Positions 24,577 to 36,762 of a DNA stretch of 64,000 bases are shown one piece after another; the first letter of the stretch is position 1, and the number at the start of each line of letters is the position of its first letter. Under the pieces are notes generated by a model. That model saw nothing but the letters and a program-made list of their open reading frames with translations. It ran no database searches and had not been told where the DNA came from. The stretch lies in assembly GCA_000023405.1 (NCBI GenBank), contig CP001643.1:2728001-2792000 (forward strand). Direction: 5' to 3'. A program made the translations under genes and the position numbers. Origin of the DNA: Brachybacterium faecium DSM 4810 (GTDB lineage: Bacteria > Actinomycetota > Actinomycetes > Actinomycetales > Dermabacteraceae).

Positions 24577-25803
24577 TCACACGTCCGGTGCGAGCAGGTC
24601 CAGCGGGTCCTCGCGCAGGCGTGCCAGGGCGAGCTCGATCGCGCCGTGCACCACCACGTCCCGGCCGAGCGCGCTGGCTTCGAGCCGCGGGTGCGGCGGG
24701 GTGGAGATCCGCGGCAGGGCGGCGCGGGCGTGGACGAGCACCGGCTCGCTGGCCTCGGCGATCGCGCCGGCCACGACCACCAGCTCGACCCCGAGCAGGC
24801 TCGAGAGGATCGCCGCGATCCGGGCCAGGCGCTCGCCGATGCGCGCGAGCACGGCACCGGCGAGCGGGTCGCCGTCCCGGGCGGCGGCGAAGACGTCGAC
24901 GGCGCTGAGCGTGGACGCGGGCACGGCACCGAGCGCGGGAGAGGTCTCCCCCGCCGCGAGCGCCTCGAGGGTCCAGCGCCGGGCGAGCGCGGCGACGCCG
25001 TCGGCCCCGCGGTCATCGCCCATCACCACGTCGAGGAAGCGCATCTCGCCGGCCCCGCCCTCGGCGCCGCGCAGCAGGTGGGAGTCGACCACGAGGCCGG
25101 CACCGAAGCGCTCCCCCATCAGCAGGGCGGCGAGGTGGGGGCTGTCGGCGCCCGCGCGCTCGGCGAGCGCGGCGAGGTTGGCGTCGTTCTCCACCACCAC
25201 GGCACCCTCGAGCGCCTCGACGAAGCCGGGGTTCATGGCGGGCCAGTAGATCGTCCCGCCGCTCGGCGAATGCCCGTCGGCGTCGACCGGGGCGGGGACG
25301 CCGACGACGGTCAGCAGGCGGCGTCGGCGCGCGGCGCCGGCCTCCTCGAGCACCTGGTCGAGGAGGCGGCGGACGGTCTCCACACGCACCTCGGCCGCGG
25401 CGGCGCCCACCTCGACGTCGGTGCCCTCGATCGTCCCGCCGAGGGTGCTGCGGGCGGTGGCGAGCTCCCTGCCGCGCAGGTCCGCGGCGCGGGCGGTGAG
25501 GGTGTGCTGCCCGGCGTCGACGGCGAGCAGGACGGCGGCGTCCTCGCGCAGCGCGTAGTGCCGGGCGGGGCGGCCGCGCTGGACGGCGCCGGCGGCCCGG
25601 GCCGCGGAGACCTCGTGGAGCAGGCCGGCCTCCTCGAGCTCCGCGCACACCCCGAGCACGGTGGCGCGGGTCAGGCCGGTCGCGGACATCGCGTCCGCCG
25701 CGGTGAAGGCGTCCACGCGCAGGGCGTGCTGCATGAGCGCCTGCCGGTTGGCGCGCCGCATCAGCTGCGGCGAGCTCGCCCCTCGATCATGCGCTGTTGA
25801 CAT
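24577..25803 (-). CDS. ROK-family transcriptional repressor (NagC/XylR type)
   Basis: A 408-residue protein with an N-terminal winged helix (LRVDAFTAADAMSATGLTRA, then VLGVCAELEEAGLLHEV) and a ROK sugar-kinase-like domain (VDAGQHTLTARAADLRG, VENDANLAALAERAGA, VVVAGAIAEASEPV). The zinc-binding CxCGxxGC motif of classical ROK proteins is absent, which is seen in some regulators of the group. It binds a sugar effector and represses the divergent operon; an imperfect dyad at 25831-25863 lies between them. Start ATG 25803. The oxidoreductase gene lies downstream on the same strand. Confidence 0.92.
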   Translation of the reverse strand: MSTAHDRGASSPQLMRRANRQALMQHALRVDAFTAADAMSATGLTRATVLGVCAELEEAGLLHEVSAARAAGAVQRGRPARHYALREDAAVLLAVDAGQHTLTARAADLRGRELATARSTLGGTIEGTDVEVGAAAAEVRVETVRRLLDQVLEEAGAARRRRLLTVVGVPAPVDADGHSPSGGTIYWPAMNPGFVEALEGAVVVENDANLAALAERAGADSPHLAALLMGERFGAGLVVDSHLLRGAEGGAGEMRFLDVVMGDDRGADGVAALARRWTLEALAAGETSPALGAVPASTLSAVDVFAAARDGDPLAGAVLARIGERLARIAAILSSLLGVELVVVAGAIAEASEPVLVHARAALPRISTPPHPRLEASALGRDVVVHGAIELALARLREDPLDLLAPDV

Positions 25804-25830
25804 GCGCCGTTCACCGCCCCCATACTTCCG

Positions 25831-25863
25831 ATAGACCGTAAATATAACGCCTTACGTATCTAT
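25831..25863. promoter_or_regulatory. ROK-type operator with overlapping promoters
   Basis: ATAGACCGTAA and TTACGTATCTAT form an imperfect dyad with a 10-base A/T-rich centre, a local low-GC island in a GC-rich region. TATATT on the minus strand (25841-25846) could be the -10 of the repressor. On plus, TTGACA at 25797-25802 with CATACT 18 bases later could drive the import operon. The repressor probably binds here. Confidence 0.6.
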
Positions 25864-25912
25864 GGTCGCATCAATCCCGCGAGTCCGCACACACATCGCG
25901 AAGGAGACGAAG

Positions 25913-27187
25913 GTGTCATCCTCCCCCGGAGAACCCGGACCGTTCACCCGCCGCAGCCTGCTGGCCGGAGCCGGCGGCGCGCTCGCCGCGACCGCCCTGT
26001 CCGCCTGTGCAGGGGCGAGCGGCGCTTCCGAGCTCACGCTCTACCAGTCCAAACCCGAGGCGATCCCCCGCTTCTCGCAGCTCGCGGCGGAGTTCTCCTC
26101 CTCCCAGCAGCGCTTCGCCGTCCAGCACGACATCGCCACGAACCTCTCGGCGAGCTTCGTGCGCAACAACCCGCCGGATCTCGGCTGCCTGAACTACAAC
26201 CTCGAGATGGGCCGCTTCATGGAGCGCGGCGCGCTCTCGGACCTCTCGGACCTGCCCGAGGCGGGCCGGATCCGTGAGGACGTCGCGGAGCTCGCCGACT
26301 GGTACCCCACCTATGAGGGCCGCACCAGCGTGCTGCCCTACTCGGTGACCGCCGCCTCGGTGATCTACAACCGCCGGATCTTCGACGAGCACGGCCTCGA
26401 GGTGCCCACCACCTGGGAGGAGATGCTCGCGGTCTGCGAGACGCTGCAGGCCGCGGAGGTCACCCCCATCTACGCGACCTTCCTCGATGCGTGGACCGTG
26501 GCCCAGGGCCTGTTCGACTACACCGTCGGCGGCCTCGTGGACGTGCGCGCGTTCTACGCGGCGATGACCGAGATCGGCGAGGACGTCGGCCCGGAGTCCG
26601 AGGTCTCCTTCCAGCGCACCCTGCTGGAGCCGGTGCAGCGCATGACCGAGCTCGTCGCCTTCACCAACCGCGATGCGAACAACCGCGCCTACGGCGACGG
26701 CAACACCGCGATGGCCCAGGGCGAGGCCGCGATGTACTTCCAGGGGCCGTGGGCCTTCGGCGAGATCGAGAAGGCCGGCACGGACGTGGAGCTGGGCACC
26801 TTCCCGCTCCCGGTGACCGACGATCCCGCCGATCTGAAGGTCCGCGTGAACATCGACCTCTCGCTGTGGATCCCGGAGGCGGCGAACGAGCAGGAGGGTG
26901 CCCGGGAGCTCGCGCAGTTCCTCATGCGCCCCGAGGTGCAGGACCCCTACAACGCGGAGTTCCTCGCCTTCGGCACCACCGAGGACGCCCCGCCGGTGAC
27001 CGACGAGCGGATCGTCGAGATGCAGCAGTACTACGACGAGGGCCGCTTCTACATGGGCGCCTCGCAGTTCATCCCGAACTCGATCCCGGCCGAGAACTAC
27101 ATCCAGTCGATCGCCGGCGGCGCCGATCCCGAACCGGTCCTGGCGCGCATGGACGCCGACTGGGCCCGGCTCGCCTTCCGGGAGTGA
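25913..27187 (+). CDS. sugar ABC transporter substrate-binding lipoprotein
   Basis: A 424-residue extracytoplasmic solute-binding protein of the MalE/UgpB type. GTG 25913 is preferred because AAGGAG lies seven bases upstream. The signal peptide has TRRSLLAGAGG followed by lipobox LSACAG. The mature protein shows the usual family patterns: YSVTAASVIYNRRIFDEHGL, VPTTWEEMLAVCETL, GEAAMYFQGPWAFGEIEKAG and the final TPxW-like region. It captures an oligosaccharide, most likely an alpha-glucoside given the GH13 enzyme at the end of the operon. First gene of a four-gene unit under the ROK operator. Confidence 0.92.
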   Translation: MSSSPGEPGPFTRRSLLAGAGGALAATALSACAGASGASELTLYQSKPEAIPRFSQLAAEFSSSQQRFAVQHDIATNLSASFVRNNPPDLGCLNYNLEMGRFMERGALSDLSDLPEAGRIREDVAELADWYPTYEGRTSVLPYSVTAASVIYNRRIFDEHGLEVPTTWEEMLAVCETLQAAEVTPIYATFLDAWTVAQGLFDYTVGGLVDVRAFYAAMTEIGEDVGPESEVSFQRTLLEPVQRMTELVAFTNRDANNRAYGDGNTAMAQGEAAMYFQGPWAFGEIEKAGTDVELGTFPLPVTDDPADLKVRVNIDLSLWIPEAANEQEGARELAQFLMRPEVQDPYNAEFLAFGTTEDAPPVTDERIVEMQQYYDEGRFYMGASQFIPNSIPAENYIQSIAGGADPEPVLARMDADWARLAFRE

Positions 27188-27218
27188 GCACGCCATGACA
27201 CAGCAGCAAGGAGCGTCG

Positions 27219-28145
27219 ATGTCGACAGCACCGCACCGCACGGCGGCCGACGGGGAGGCGGGGAGCAGCACACCGCTGGTCTCCCGCCGCCGACGGACCG
27301 ACCCCCTCTACCACCTGTTCCTCTTCCCCTCGCTGGCCCTGTTCACCGCCGCGGTGACGATCCCGGCGCTGCTCGGCTTCGCCTACAGCTTCACCAACTC
27401 GATCGGCTTCGGCGACTGGGAGGTCATCGGGCTGCGCAACTACATCGCGATGTTCCGCGACCAGGGGATCCTGGGCTCCTACGCCTTCACCCTCGGCTTC
27501 GCGCTGGTCACCGTGGTGCTGGTGAACGTGCTCGCCTTCGTGCTGGCGCTGGGGCTCACGGCGCGGATCCGCTTCATCACGGCGCTGCGCACGATCTACG
27601 TGATCCCGATGGTCATCTCCGGCATCGTCATCGCCTTCGTGTTCCAGTACCTGTTCGCCAACACCGTGCCGGGCATCGGCCAGACCCTCGGCTCGGAGGC
27701 GCTGTCCGTCTCGATCCTGGCGAACCCGGACTGGGCGTGGCTGTCGATCGTGGTCGTCACCGCGTGGCAGTCGATCCCCGGCACGATGCTCATCTACATC
27801 GCCGGGCTGGTCACGATCCCCGGCGAGGTGTACGAGGCGGCCTCGATCGACGGCTCCACCGGCTGGCAGAGCCTGCGCCACATCACGCTGCCGCTGGTCT
27901 CCGGGTTCATCGTCATCAACACGATCCTGGGCTTCAAGAACTACCTCAACGCCTACGACATCATCGTGGGCCTCACCGACGGCGGCCCCGGCGTCGCCAC
28001 CCGCTCCGTGGCGATGACCATCTTCCGCGGCTTCGAAGGCGGCGACTACGCCTATCAGATGGCGAACGCGATGGTGTTCTTCCTGATCTCGATCGCCCTC
28101 GCCCTGCTGCAGCTGCGCGTCACCCGAGGAAGGACGGCGTTCTGA
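27219..28145 (+). CDS. sugar ABC transporter permease (MalF type)
   Basis: A membrane protein of 308 residues with six helices. The start at ATG 27219 follows CAAGGAG; an in-frame ATG at 27195 is possible and would add eight residues. The coupling loop reads YEAASIDGSTGWQSLRHITLPL (EAA motif). FLFPSLALFTAAVTIPALLGFAYSF is the typical first helix of MalF-like CUT1 permeases. NYLNAYDIIVGLTDGGPGVATRS is the family end region. It pairs with the next permease to form the channel. No ATPase is encoded in the operon, so a shared MsmK-like ATPase elsewhere is expected. Confidence 0.92.
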   Translation: MSTAPHRTAADGEAGSSTPLVSRRRRTDPLYHLFLFPSLALFTAAVTIPALLGFAYSFTNSIGFGDWEVIGLRNYIAMFRDQGILGSYAFTLGFALVTVVLVNVLAFVLALGLTARIRFITALRTIYVIPMVISGIVIAFVFQYLFANTVPGIGQTLGSEALSVSILANPDWAWLSIVVVTAWQSIPGTMLIYIAGLVTIPGEVYEAASIDGSTGWQSLRHITLPLVSGFIVINTILGFKNYLNAYDIIVGLTDGGPGVATRSVAMTIFRGFEGGDYAYQMANAMVFFLISIALALLQLRVTRGRTAF

Positions 28146-28147
28146 TC

Positions 28148-29059
28148 ATGTCCACTGCCACTCCTGCCGCCTCCGCGGCTGCTGTCCCGCCCGCGACCCC
28201 TTCGACCCCCGCGCGCCGCCGCCGGCGCGGCAAGGTGGGACGCGAGCGCGTCAACTGGCCCGCGACCGTGCTGCTGCTCCTCGGCTCGCTGACGGTGCTG
28301 GTGCCGCTGTTCGTCACGGTGAACATGTCGCTGAAGACCACCGCGCAGGCGGTCGACGGCAAGGCGTTCAGCCTGCCGGACCCGCTGACCTTCTCGAGCT
28401 TCGTCGAGGCGTGGAACCTCACGAACTTCCCGCGCGGCTTCGCGATCTCGATCTTCATCACCACCGTCGCGGTGGCGGGCGAGATCATCATCTCCGCGCT
28501 GGCCGCCTTCGCGATCGTGCGCAACTGGGACCGCCGGCTGTTCCGCTGGTCGTTCTTCTACCTGCTGGCGGCGATGTTCATCCCGTTCCCGGTGGTGGCG
28601 CTGCCGCAGATCCAGCTGACCGGCATGCTGGGGCTGGACAATCCGCTGGGCGTCGCGATCCTGCACATCGCCTTCGCGCTGGCGTTCAACACGCTGCTGT
28701 TCACCGCGTTCCTGCGCACGATCCCGCTCGAGCTCGAGGAGTCGATGCGGATGGATGGTGCGGGCACCTGGAAGGTGTTCTGGCGGCTGATCCTGCCGCT
28801 GCTGGGGCCGATGTGCGCCACGGTGGGGATCTTCGCGTTCATCCAGTCCTGGAACGACTTCATGATGCCCTCGCTGATCATCTCGGATCCGACCCTGCAG
28901 ACGGTCCCGGTGCTGCAGAACATGTTCCAGACCCAGTTCAGCAACAACTACAACGTGGCCTTCTCCTCGTACCTGATGGCCATGGCGCCCGCGATCGTCG
29001 TCTACCTGTTCGCGCAGCGCTGGGTGATGTCCGGCCTCACCCAGGGTGCGATCAAGTGA
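28148..29059 (+). CDS. sugar ABC transporter permease (MalG type)
   Basis: A 303-residue permease starting at ATG 28148, two bases after the previous stop. The N-terminal Pro/Ala and Arg-rich tail is cytoplasmic. Six helices follow, with the coupling loop LELEESMRMDGAGTWKVFWRL. FIQSWNDFMMPSLIISDPTLQTVPVLQ is the hallmark end region of MalG/CUT1 proteins, and the C-terminus FAQRWVMSGLTQGAIK is typical. With the preceding permease and binding protein it forms a carbohydrate importer lacking its own ATPase gene here. Confidence 0.93.
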   Translation: MSTATPAASAAAVPPATPSTPARRRRRGKVGRERVNWPATVLLLLGSLTVLVPLFVTVNMSLKTTAQAVDGKAFSLPDPLTFSSFVEAWNLTNFPRGFAISIFITTVAVAGEIIISALAAFAIVRNWDRRLFRWSFFYLLAAMFIPFPVVALPQIQLTGMLGLDNPLGVAILHIAFALAFNTLLFTAFLRTIPLELEESMRMDGAGTWKVFWRLILPLLGPMCATVGIFAFIQSWNDFMMPSLIISDPTLQTVPVLQNMFQTQFSNNYNVAFSSYLMAMAPAIVVYLFAQRWVMSGLTQGAIK

Positions 29060-29954
29060 CCCGTCGGCCCCCTGCCGAAGCGACCGCTCCCCCGGGCTCC
29101 TCCATCGCCCGCCCCATCGACCGACCGACTCCCCCACCCACCGACCCCGGAGGTTCATCGACCGTGACCACTGCCCTCGAGACCGCCCCCACCGCCCTGC
29201 AGGCCGATCCCGACTGGTGGCGGCAGGCGGCCGTCTACCAGATCTATCCGCGCTCCTTCGCGGACGGCAACGGCGACGGCATCGGCGATCTGCGCGGGAT
29301 CATCTCCCGCGTCCCGTACCTCAAGAGCCTCGGGATCGATGCGGTGTGGCTGAGCCCCTTCTATCCCTCGGCCCTCGCCGACGGCGGCTACGACGTGGAT
29401 GACTACCGCGACGTGGATCCGAAGATCGGCACCCTCGAGCAGTTCGACGAGATGGTCGCCGCGCTGCACGGGGCCGGGATCCGGCTCATCGTGGACGTGG
29501 TGCCGAACCATTCCTCGGACCGCCACGAATGGTTCCAGGAGGCGCTCGCCTCGCCGAAGGGCTCGAACGCTCGCGAGCGGTACATCTTCCGCGACGGTCG
29601 CGGCGAGAACGGGGAGCTGCCGCCGGCGGACTGGACCTCGATCTTCTCGGGGCCGGCCTGGACCCGGGTGCCGGACGGCCAGTGGTACCTGCACTCCTTC
29701 GCCACCGAGCAGCCGGACTTCAACTGGAAGCATCCGGAGGTCCATGCGGATTTCCTGCGCACCCTGGAGTTCTGGTCGGATCGCGGGGTGGACGGCTTCC
29801 GCATCGATGTGGCGCACGGCCTGTCGAAGGATCTGCCGGAGGTGCTGCCCTCGACGGCGGAGCTGCAGAAGATGCCGAAGGACGGCACCCATCCGCTGTG
29901 GGACCGCGATGACGTGCACGAGATCTATGCGGAGTGGCGAGAGCTGTTCAACCG

Positions 29955-32771
<2,817 letters not shown>

Positions 32772-32846
32772 GCCCCTCATCCTGCCCTGAACGAGCGTGT
32801 TTCGAAACCCTGTACGACAATTGTGGATAACGTCGCCGACGGGCCG

Positions 32847-32938
32847 ACACCTCCTCCACAATGGCCAACCATCACCTTCATGCAGGCGCAAATTCCTGAC
32901 CTGCGCACGGAGGCACCTCGAACACCTCCTCCACAATG
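32847..32938. repeat. 17-base direct repeat upstream of the HNH gene
   Basis: ACACCTCCTCCACAATG occurs at 32847-32863 and 32922-32938, 75 bases apart. A perfect DnaA-box-like TGTGGATAA lies at 32822-32830. The 400-base interval 32781-33183 otherwise shows no gene. It could carry the HNH promoter and regulatory sites. Confidence 0.55.
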
Positions 32939-33183
32939 CCCTGATCACTTTCCCTGTGGAGGAACGGTCGCACTGGGACACGGCGACCACCACAGAAGCC
33001 AGGCCCACGCGAGGACGACGCCGGTTCGGCGCCGCCGCTTGCGAGACCGTGCCCGCGGGTATCTGATGGGAGCACGGTGCCGCCGGCCCCGCCCCACTCT
33101 CACTCGCCCCCGACCCGAGCTCCCCCTCCCCACGGCCGCCCTCGACTCGCCCACCGCCCGACCCGTCACCTCAGGAGGTTCCG

Positions 33184-33600
33184 ATGGAGAAGTTCGACAG
33201 GAAGCCCACAGCCGCAGGCCCGGAGTCCGCGTTCACCGGCGAGGTGCTGATGGACGCGCTGCGCGGCCCGATCGGCGACTCGCGCACGGCGATGAGCCAC
33301 GTCCACTTCGCGCCGGGCGCGCGGACGCACTGGCACTGGCATCCCGTCGGCCAGACCCTCTACGGCACGCAGGGGGTGGGCCTGGTGGTGACGCGCACGG
33401 GCGAGGTGCTCACCCTCGAACCGGGCCGCACCGTCTGGATCCCGCCGCAGGAGGAGCACTGGCACGGGGCTCGAGAGGACTCGCTCATGTCGCACCTGGC
33501 CGTGCAGGAAGCCGACGAGGAGGACGAGACCGTGACGTGGCTCGAACCGGTCAGCGACGAGGAGTTCGCTCGCGCGAACGCCGAGGCCGCCCGGCGGTGA
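33184..33600 (+). CDS. cupin-domain protein
   Basis: A 138-residue single-domain beta-barrel. ATG 33184 follows AGGAGG. The metal-binding cupin motif 1 reads GARTHWHWHPVGQTLYGTQGVG with three histidines, and motif 2 gives PGRTVWIPPQEEHWHGA. It resembles small cupins annotated as quercetinase-like or with carboxymuconolactone decarboxylase partners. The bound metal and substrate are unknown, and no pathway genes adjoin it. Convergent with the membrane protein gene, leaving 15 bases between the two stops. Confidence 0.9.
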   Translation: MEKFDRKPTAAGPESAFTGEVLMDALRGPIGDSRTAMSHVHFAPGARTHWHWHPVGQTLYGTQGVGLVVTRTGEVLTLEPGRTVWIPPQEEHWHGAREDSLMSHLAVQEADEEDETVTWLEPVSDEEFARANAEAARR

Positions 33601-33615
33601 GAGGCCGCGGGAGGC

Positions 33616-35421
33616 TCACCAGCGCGGGAGGATTGGCGCGCCCGGAGGAGGACCCGGCGGCATCTGCTCCGGGCCTCGCCCCTGGTCGGTGCCCAGCGCG
33701 TGGCCGTCGGTGCGGCGCGCCCGGGCCGAGCGGCGGAACCAGTTCACGAGCACCCCGGGCAGGAAGCGGTCCACGAAGGGAGCACCGAACCGTGCGAGCA
33801 CTTCGACCAGCGCTCCGATGACGAACGCGACCAGCGGCATCCACAGCGCGAGGCTGACGTTGACCGTGATCTGCCCGAGCATCCCCATCCGCGCGTGCGC
33901 CCCCGTCCAGACCAGCGCGAGCAGGGCCACGGAGCAGGCGACATAGGCGAGCGGGAGGGCGATCCACGACGCGGCCAGCCCGAGGATGTTGCCCCGCACG
34001 ATCTCGCGGTCCCGGTTCCACAGCAGCGCGACCAGAATCGGCGCCAGCAGTGCGATCAGGACCATCGGGATCCACCCGTACCAGGGCAGGTCGAAGAACC
34101 ACAGGAACTCGTCGGTGCGGTCCACCCCGAGCCCCTCGACGTCTCCGCGCAGGTTCACGTGCATCGGCACGGCCAGCATCCCGAGCCCGGGCAGCAGCGC
34201 GAGGGCGTTCAGTCCCCAGATCGGCAGCGCCAGGAACAGCACGAGAGCTGTCCGTCCCTCCCCGTCCAGGGCCATGGCGATCGCACCGCCCCCGGCCATC
34301 AGGACGAAGACGGGCAGTGCGAACCCCAGGGCGTGGACGAGCACGAGCCGGGGCGCGGCCGCCAGATCCGCCACGAGCGGCCACCAGGAGGGCTTCTGCA
34401 TGCCCGCGATATGCCCCAGGAGCAGCGGGAGCGCGATGAGCGCCCAGGTGCCGAAGAACATGTCGATGCCGGCGGAGTGCATCGACAGGGACATCCCGAG
34501 AGTGTCGTCCTCCGCCGCGAAGGCAGTGAGGCGTGTGGCGATCACGGCGAAGATCGCCACCGCGAGCCCGGAGATCCCGGACCACAGCACGGCGCCGAGC
34601 ATGCCGTTGGATCCCCACCGGCGCTGGGCGAAGCGGGCGGCGAGGAAGGCCGTCCCCGCCATCGCCACGGTGATCACCAGCGGCAGGCCCCGCCAGCCCA
34701 TGGTGGCGTTGCCCAGGAAGCCCATGCGCAGCGTCATCTCATAGGAGCCGAAGCTCGCGAGGGAGACCAGCTGGAAGGGGATCCCGACCAGGCCCACGAG
34801 GAGCTCCCACCCGCCATCGCCCGACGGGGCGACCGGGCCGGTGGTGGGCGCGGAGGCTCCCGAGGGCAGACCGCCCGTGTCGACGGCGAGGGCCGCGATG
34901 ATGGCCGAGACGATCACCAGCAGCGCGGCGCAGAGCGCGACGACATACGCGAGCCCGCCGACGACGAAGGTGGGGAGCGGGTTGCCGATGCCGAACCGCC
35001 GCAGCGCCGCCCCGGCCTGCGCGGCGGAGAGCGCCTGCGCCCCGGGAGCAGCGGAGAGCGTCTGTGCCCCCGGCGCAGCGGAGGGGGCCGACACCGGCCC
35101 GGTCGGGGGCCCGACCGGCGGGCTGGCAGGCAGCTCGACCGGCGGGCTCGTGGGGAGCCCGACCTGTGGGCTGGTGGGGAGCCCGACGGGCGGGCCGGGC
35201 ACCGGACCTGGAGCAGCGGCGCCGAAGGGCCCCGGAGAAGGCGATGCCGCGGGCGAGCCGTGCACAGGGCCGGGCACAGCAGCACCGAAGGGTCCCGGTG
35301 AGGGTGGCGGCGCGGGCTGTCCGTCGCCATACCCGTACGACTCGGTGCCGTCGACGGGGTGAGCAGCGCCGGGATGGTCCTGGCGTCCCCTGTGGTCCTC
35401 CGGCTGGTTCGTCCCTGACAT
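33616..35421 (-). CDS. multi-span membrane protein with long Pro/Gly-rich N-terminus
   Basis: A 601-residue protein. Residues 1-140 are disordered and repetitive, with PGPFGAA and PVGLPTSP-type repeats and APGAQ(T/A)LSAA twice. From about 150 onwards around nine to eleven hydrophobic helices alternate with short loops, including VGGLAYVVALCAALLVIVSAII. No catalytic or transport motif is recognised. Actinobacterial membrane proteins of this architecture are common and uncharacterised. It ends in a polar tail (PPGPPPGAPILPRW). Stand-alone; it converges with the cupin gene. Confidence 0.82.
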   Translation of the reverse strand: MSGTNQPEDHRGRQDHPGAAHPVDGTESYGYGDGQPAPPPSPGPFGAAVPGPVHGSPAASPSPGPFGAAAPGPVPGPPVGLPTSPQVGLPTSPPVELPASPPVGPPTGPVSAPSAAPGAQTLSAAPGAQALSAAQAGAALRRFGIGNPLPTFVVGGLAYVVALCAALLVIVSAIIAALAVDTGGLPSGASAPTTGPVAPSGDGGWELLVGLVGIPFQLVSLASFGSYEMTLRMGFLGNATMGWRGLPLVITVAMAGTAFLAARFAQRRWGSNGMLGAVLWSGISGLAVAIFAVIATRLTAFAAEDDTLGMSLSMHSAGIDMFFGTWALIALPLLLGHIAGMQKPSWWPLVADLAAAPRLVLVHALGFALPVFVLMAGGGAIAMALDGEGRTALVLFLALPIWGLNALALLPGLGMLAVPMHVNLRGDVEGLGVDRTDEFLWFFDLPWYGWIPMVLIALLAPILVALLWNRDREIVRGNILGLAASWIALPLAYVACSVALLALVWTGAHARMGMLGQITVNVSLALWMPLVAFVIGALVEVLARFGAPFVDRFLPGVLVNWFRRSARARRTDGHALGTDQGRGPEQMPPGPPPGAPILPRW

Positions 35422-35532
35422 GCGTGCCCCCTCCTGCGCGCCGCGCCGACATCGGGTGCGGTCTCGCGCCCCCGCTGAGGAGCCTAGCCGGTGCCGCTCC
35501 CCTGCCCCGCGCGGAGCGGAGGGAGCTCGTGC

Positions 35533-36762
35533 TCACTCCCGCAGCCCGAACTCCGGATCGAACTCGGAGGTGACCAGGTAGCGGGAGTCCTCGGCCCGCA
35601 CCGCCGCGGCGCTCTCGGCCGTGAACACCTCGGGCACGGCGAGCGGTCCGCTGAGGTCCACGTCGTACGGGTTGACCATGCGACCCTGGCCGGTGTCGAG
35701 CACCACCAGCGTGCCCTCCTGCTCCCGCTGCGCATAGGCGAGCCGCTCCCCCGCGCTGACCAGCGTGAGCGGCTCGGGGTCCTCGTGCCGCCACTGCTCC
35801 GCGCCCTCGCTGTCGAGGCCACGCACCAGGGTGCCCGCGGCGACCACCGTCGTCTCCAGCACGTGGTCGCGCGCCGCCGCGGTCGCCTCCTCGGCGACCA
35901 CGGTCCCGTCGTGCAGGTCGAGGACCACACCGTGCCCCTCGTCGCCGTCGGCGCCGTCGGCGCCGGTGAGCACCGCGATGGAGGTGGCCGGATCGATGCG
36001 CCCCCGCACCCGCAGCTCGGCCGCGTCGAGTCCGGCGGGCACGGGGATGCTCCACTGCTCCTCCCCCTCGGGCGAGAGCGCCATGAGCTGGTCGCCGGCG
36101 GTCTGCAGCACCGTGCCGAGGTGCTCGGCCAGCAGGCGCACCTGCTGGCCCTCCTCCTCGCGGTGCAGCACGCCGCCGTCGGCGCCGGAGAGCACCTCGC
36201 GGGGCCCGCCCGGCCCCATGGGGGCGTCCTGCGAGGAGGCGAGCACGAGACCCTCGCCGACCAGGGGGCCGACGGCGTCGAGGGGTCCCCAGAGCTGCTC
36301 GGCGGTGCGCAGGTCGTAGCCGGTCAGCGTCATCGTGTCGAGGGAGTCGGGGTCGAGGTCGGCGAGGACCGCGACGGGGCGGTCGTCGGCCCCGCGGGTG
36401 AGCACGAAGCCGGTGCAGCTGCGGGGGCGCGCCGCGTCCCACAGCACGGTGCCGTCCTGGTCGACGGCGCGGTAGGTCAGCTGCGCGCCGTCGTCGGCGT
36501 AGCCGAGGAAGATGCCGTCCAGCTGCCGGGGTGTGGCGGCCCAGCCCGGGTCCACGACGATCATCGGGGTCATCTCGAGCGGGAGGCGGAGGGTCTCCGG
36601 CGCGACCACCTCGGCGCGCTCCCCGCGGAGCACGGGGGTGGGATCCTCGACGGGCGAGGCCGGGGCGGCCGAGGGTTCTGTCGTGCTCGGATCGCAGGCG
36701 GCGAGGGCCGCGAGCGGGAGCGCGGCGAGCGGGACGGCGGCGAGCAGGTGGCGGCGCTTCAC
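35533..36762 (-). CDS. PQQ-like beta-propeller lipoprotein
   Basis: A 409-residue exported protein. GTG 36762 is chosen because GGGAGG lies five bases upstream and a signal peptide starts there (KRRHLLAAVPLAALPLAALAAC, lipobox LAAC). The mature part contains repeats such as QDGTVLWDAARPRS, YDLRTAEQLWGPLDA, PEGEEQWSIPVPAG and SEGAEQWRHEDPEP. These Trp-docking repeats resemble PQQ/outer-membrane-BamB-type propellers, which mostly act as protein scaffolds. Its start overlaps the stop of the ccdA-like gene (GTGA), so it is coupled to the thiol-redox pair upstream. It may be a client or partner of that system at the membrane surface. Confidence 0.85.
   Translation of the reverse strand: MKRRHLLAAVPLAALPLAALAACDPSTTEPSAAPASPVEDPTPVLRGERAEVVAPETLRLPLEMTPMIVVDPGWAATPRQLDGIFLGYADDGAQLTYRAVDQDGTVLWDAARPRSCTGFVLTRGADDRPVAVLADLDPDSLDTMTLTGYDLRTAEQLWGPLDAVGPLVGEGLVLASSQDAPMGPGGPREVLSGADGGVLHREEEGQQVRLLAEHLGTVLQTAGDQLMALSPEGEEQWSIPVPAGLDAAELRVRGRIDPATSIAVLTGADGADGDEGHGVVLDLHDGTVVAEEATAAARDHVLETTVVAAGTLVRGLDSEGAEQWRHEDPEPLTLVSAGERLAYAQREQEGTLVVLDTGQGRMVNPYDVDLSGPLAVPEVFTAESAAAVRAEDSRYLVTSEFDPEFGLRE

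Noticed and set aside
29046-29163. Missing ATPase gene of the sugar importer
   Set aside because: Only about 100 bases separate the second permease and the GH13 gene; no Walker motif. CUT1 importers commonly share an ATPase encoded elsewhere.
32822-32830. Chromosomal origin suggested by a perfect DnaA-box word
   Set aside because: Only one perfect word, no cluster, and no dnaA, dnaN, rpmH or parAB nearby.
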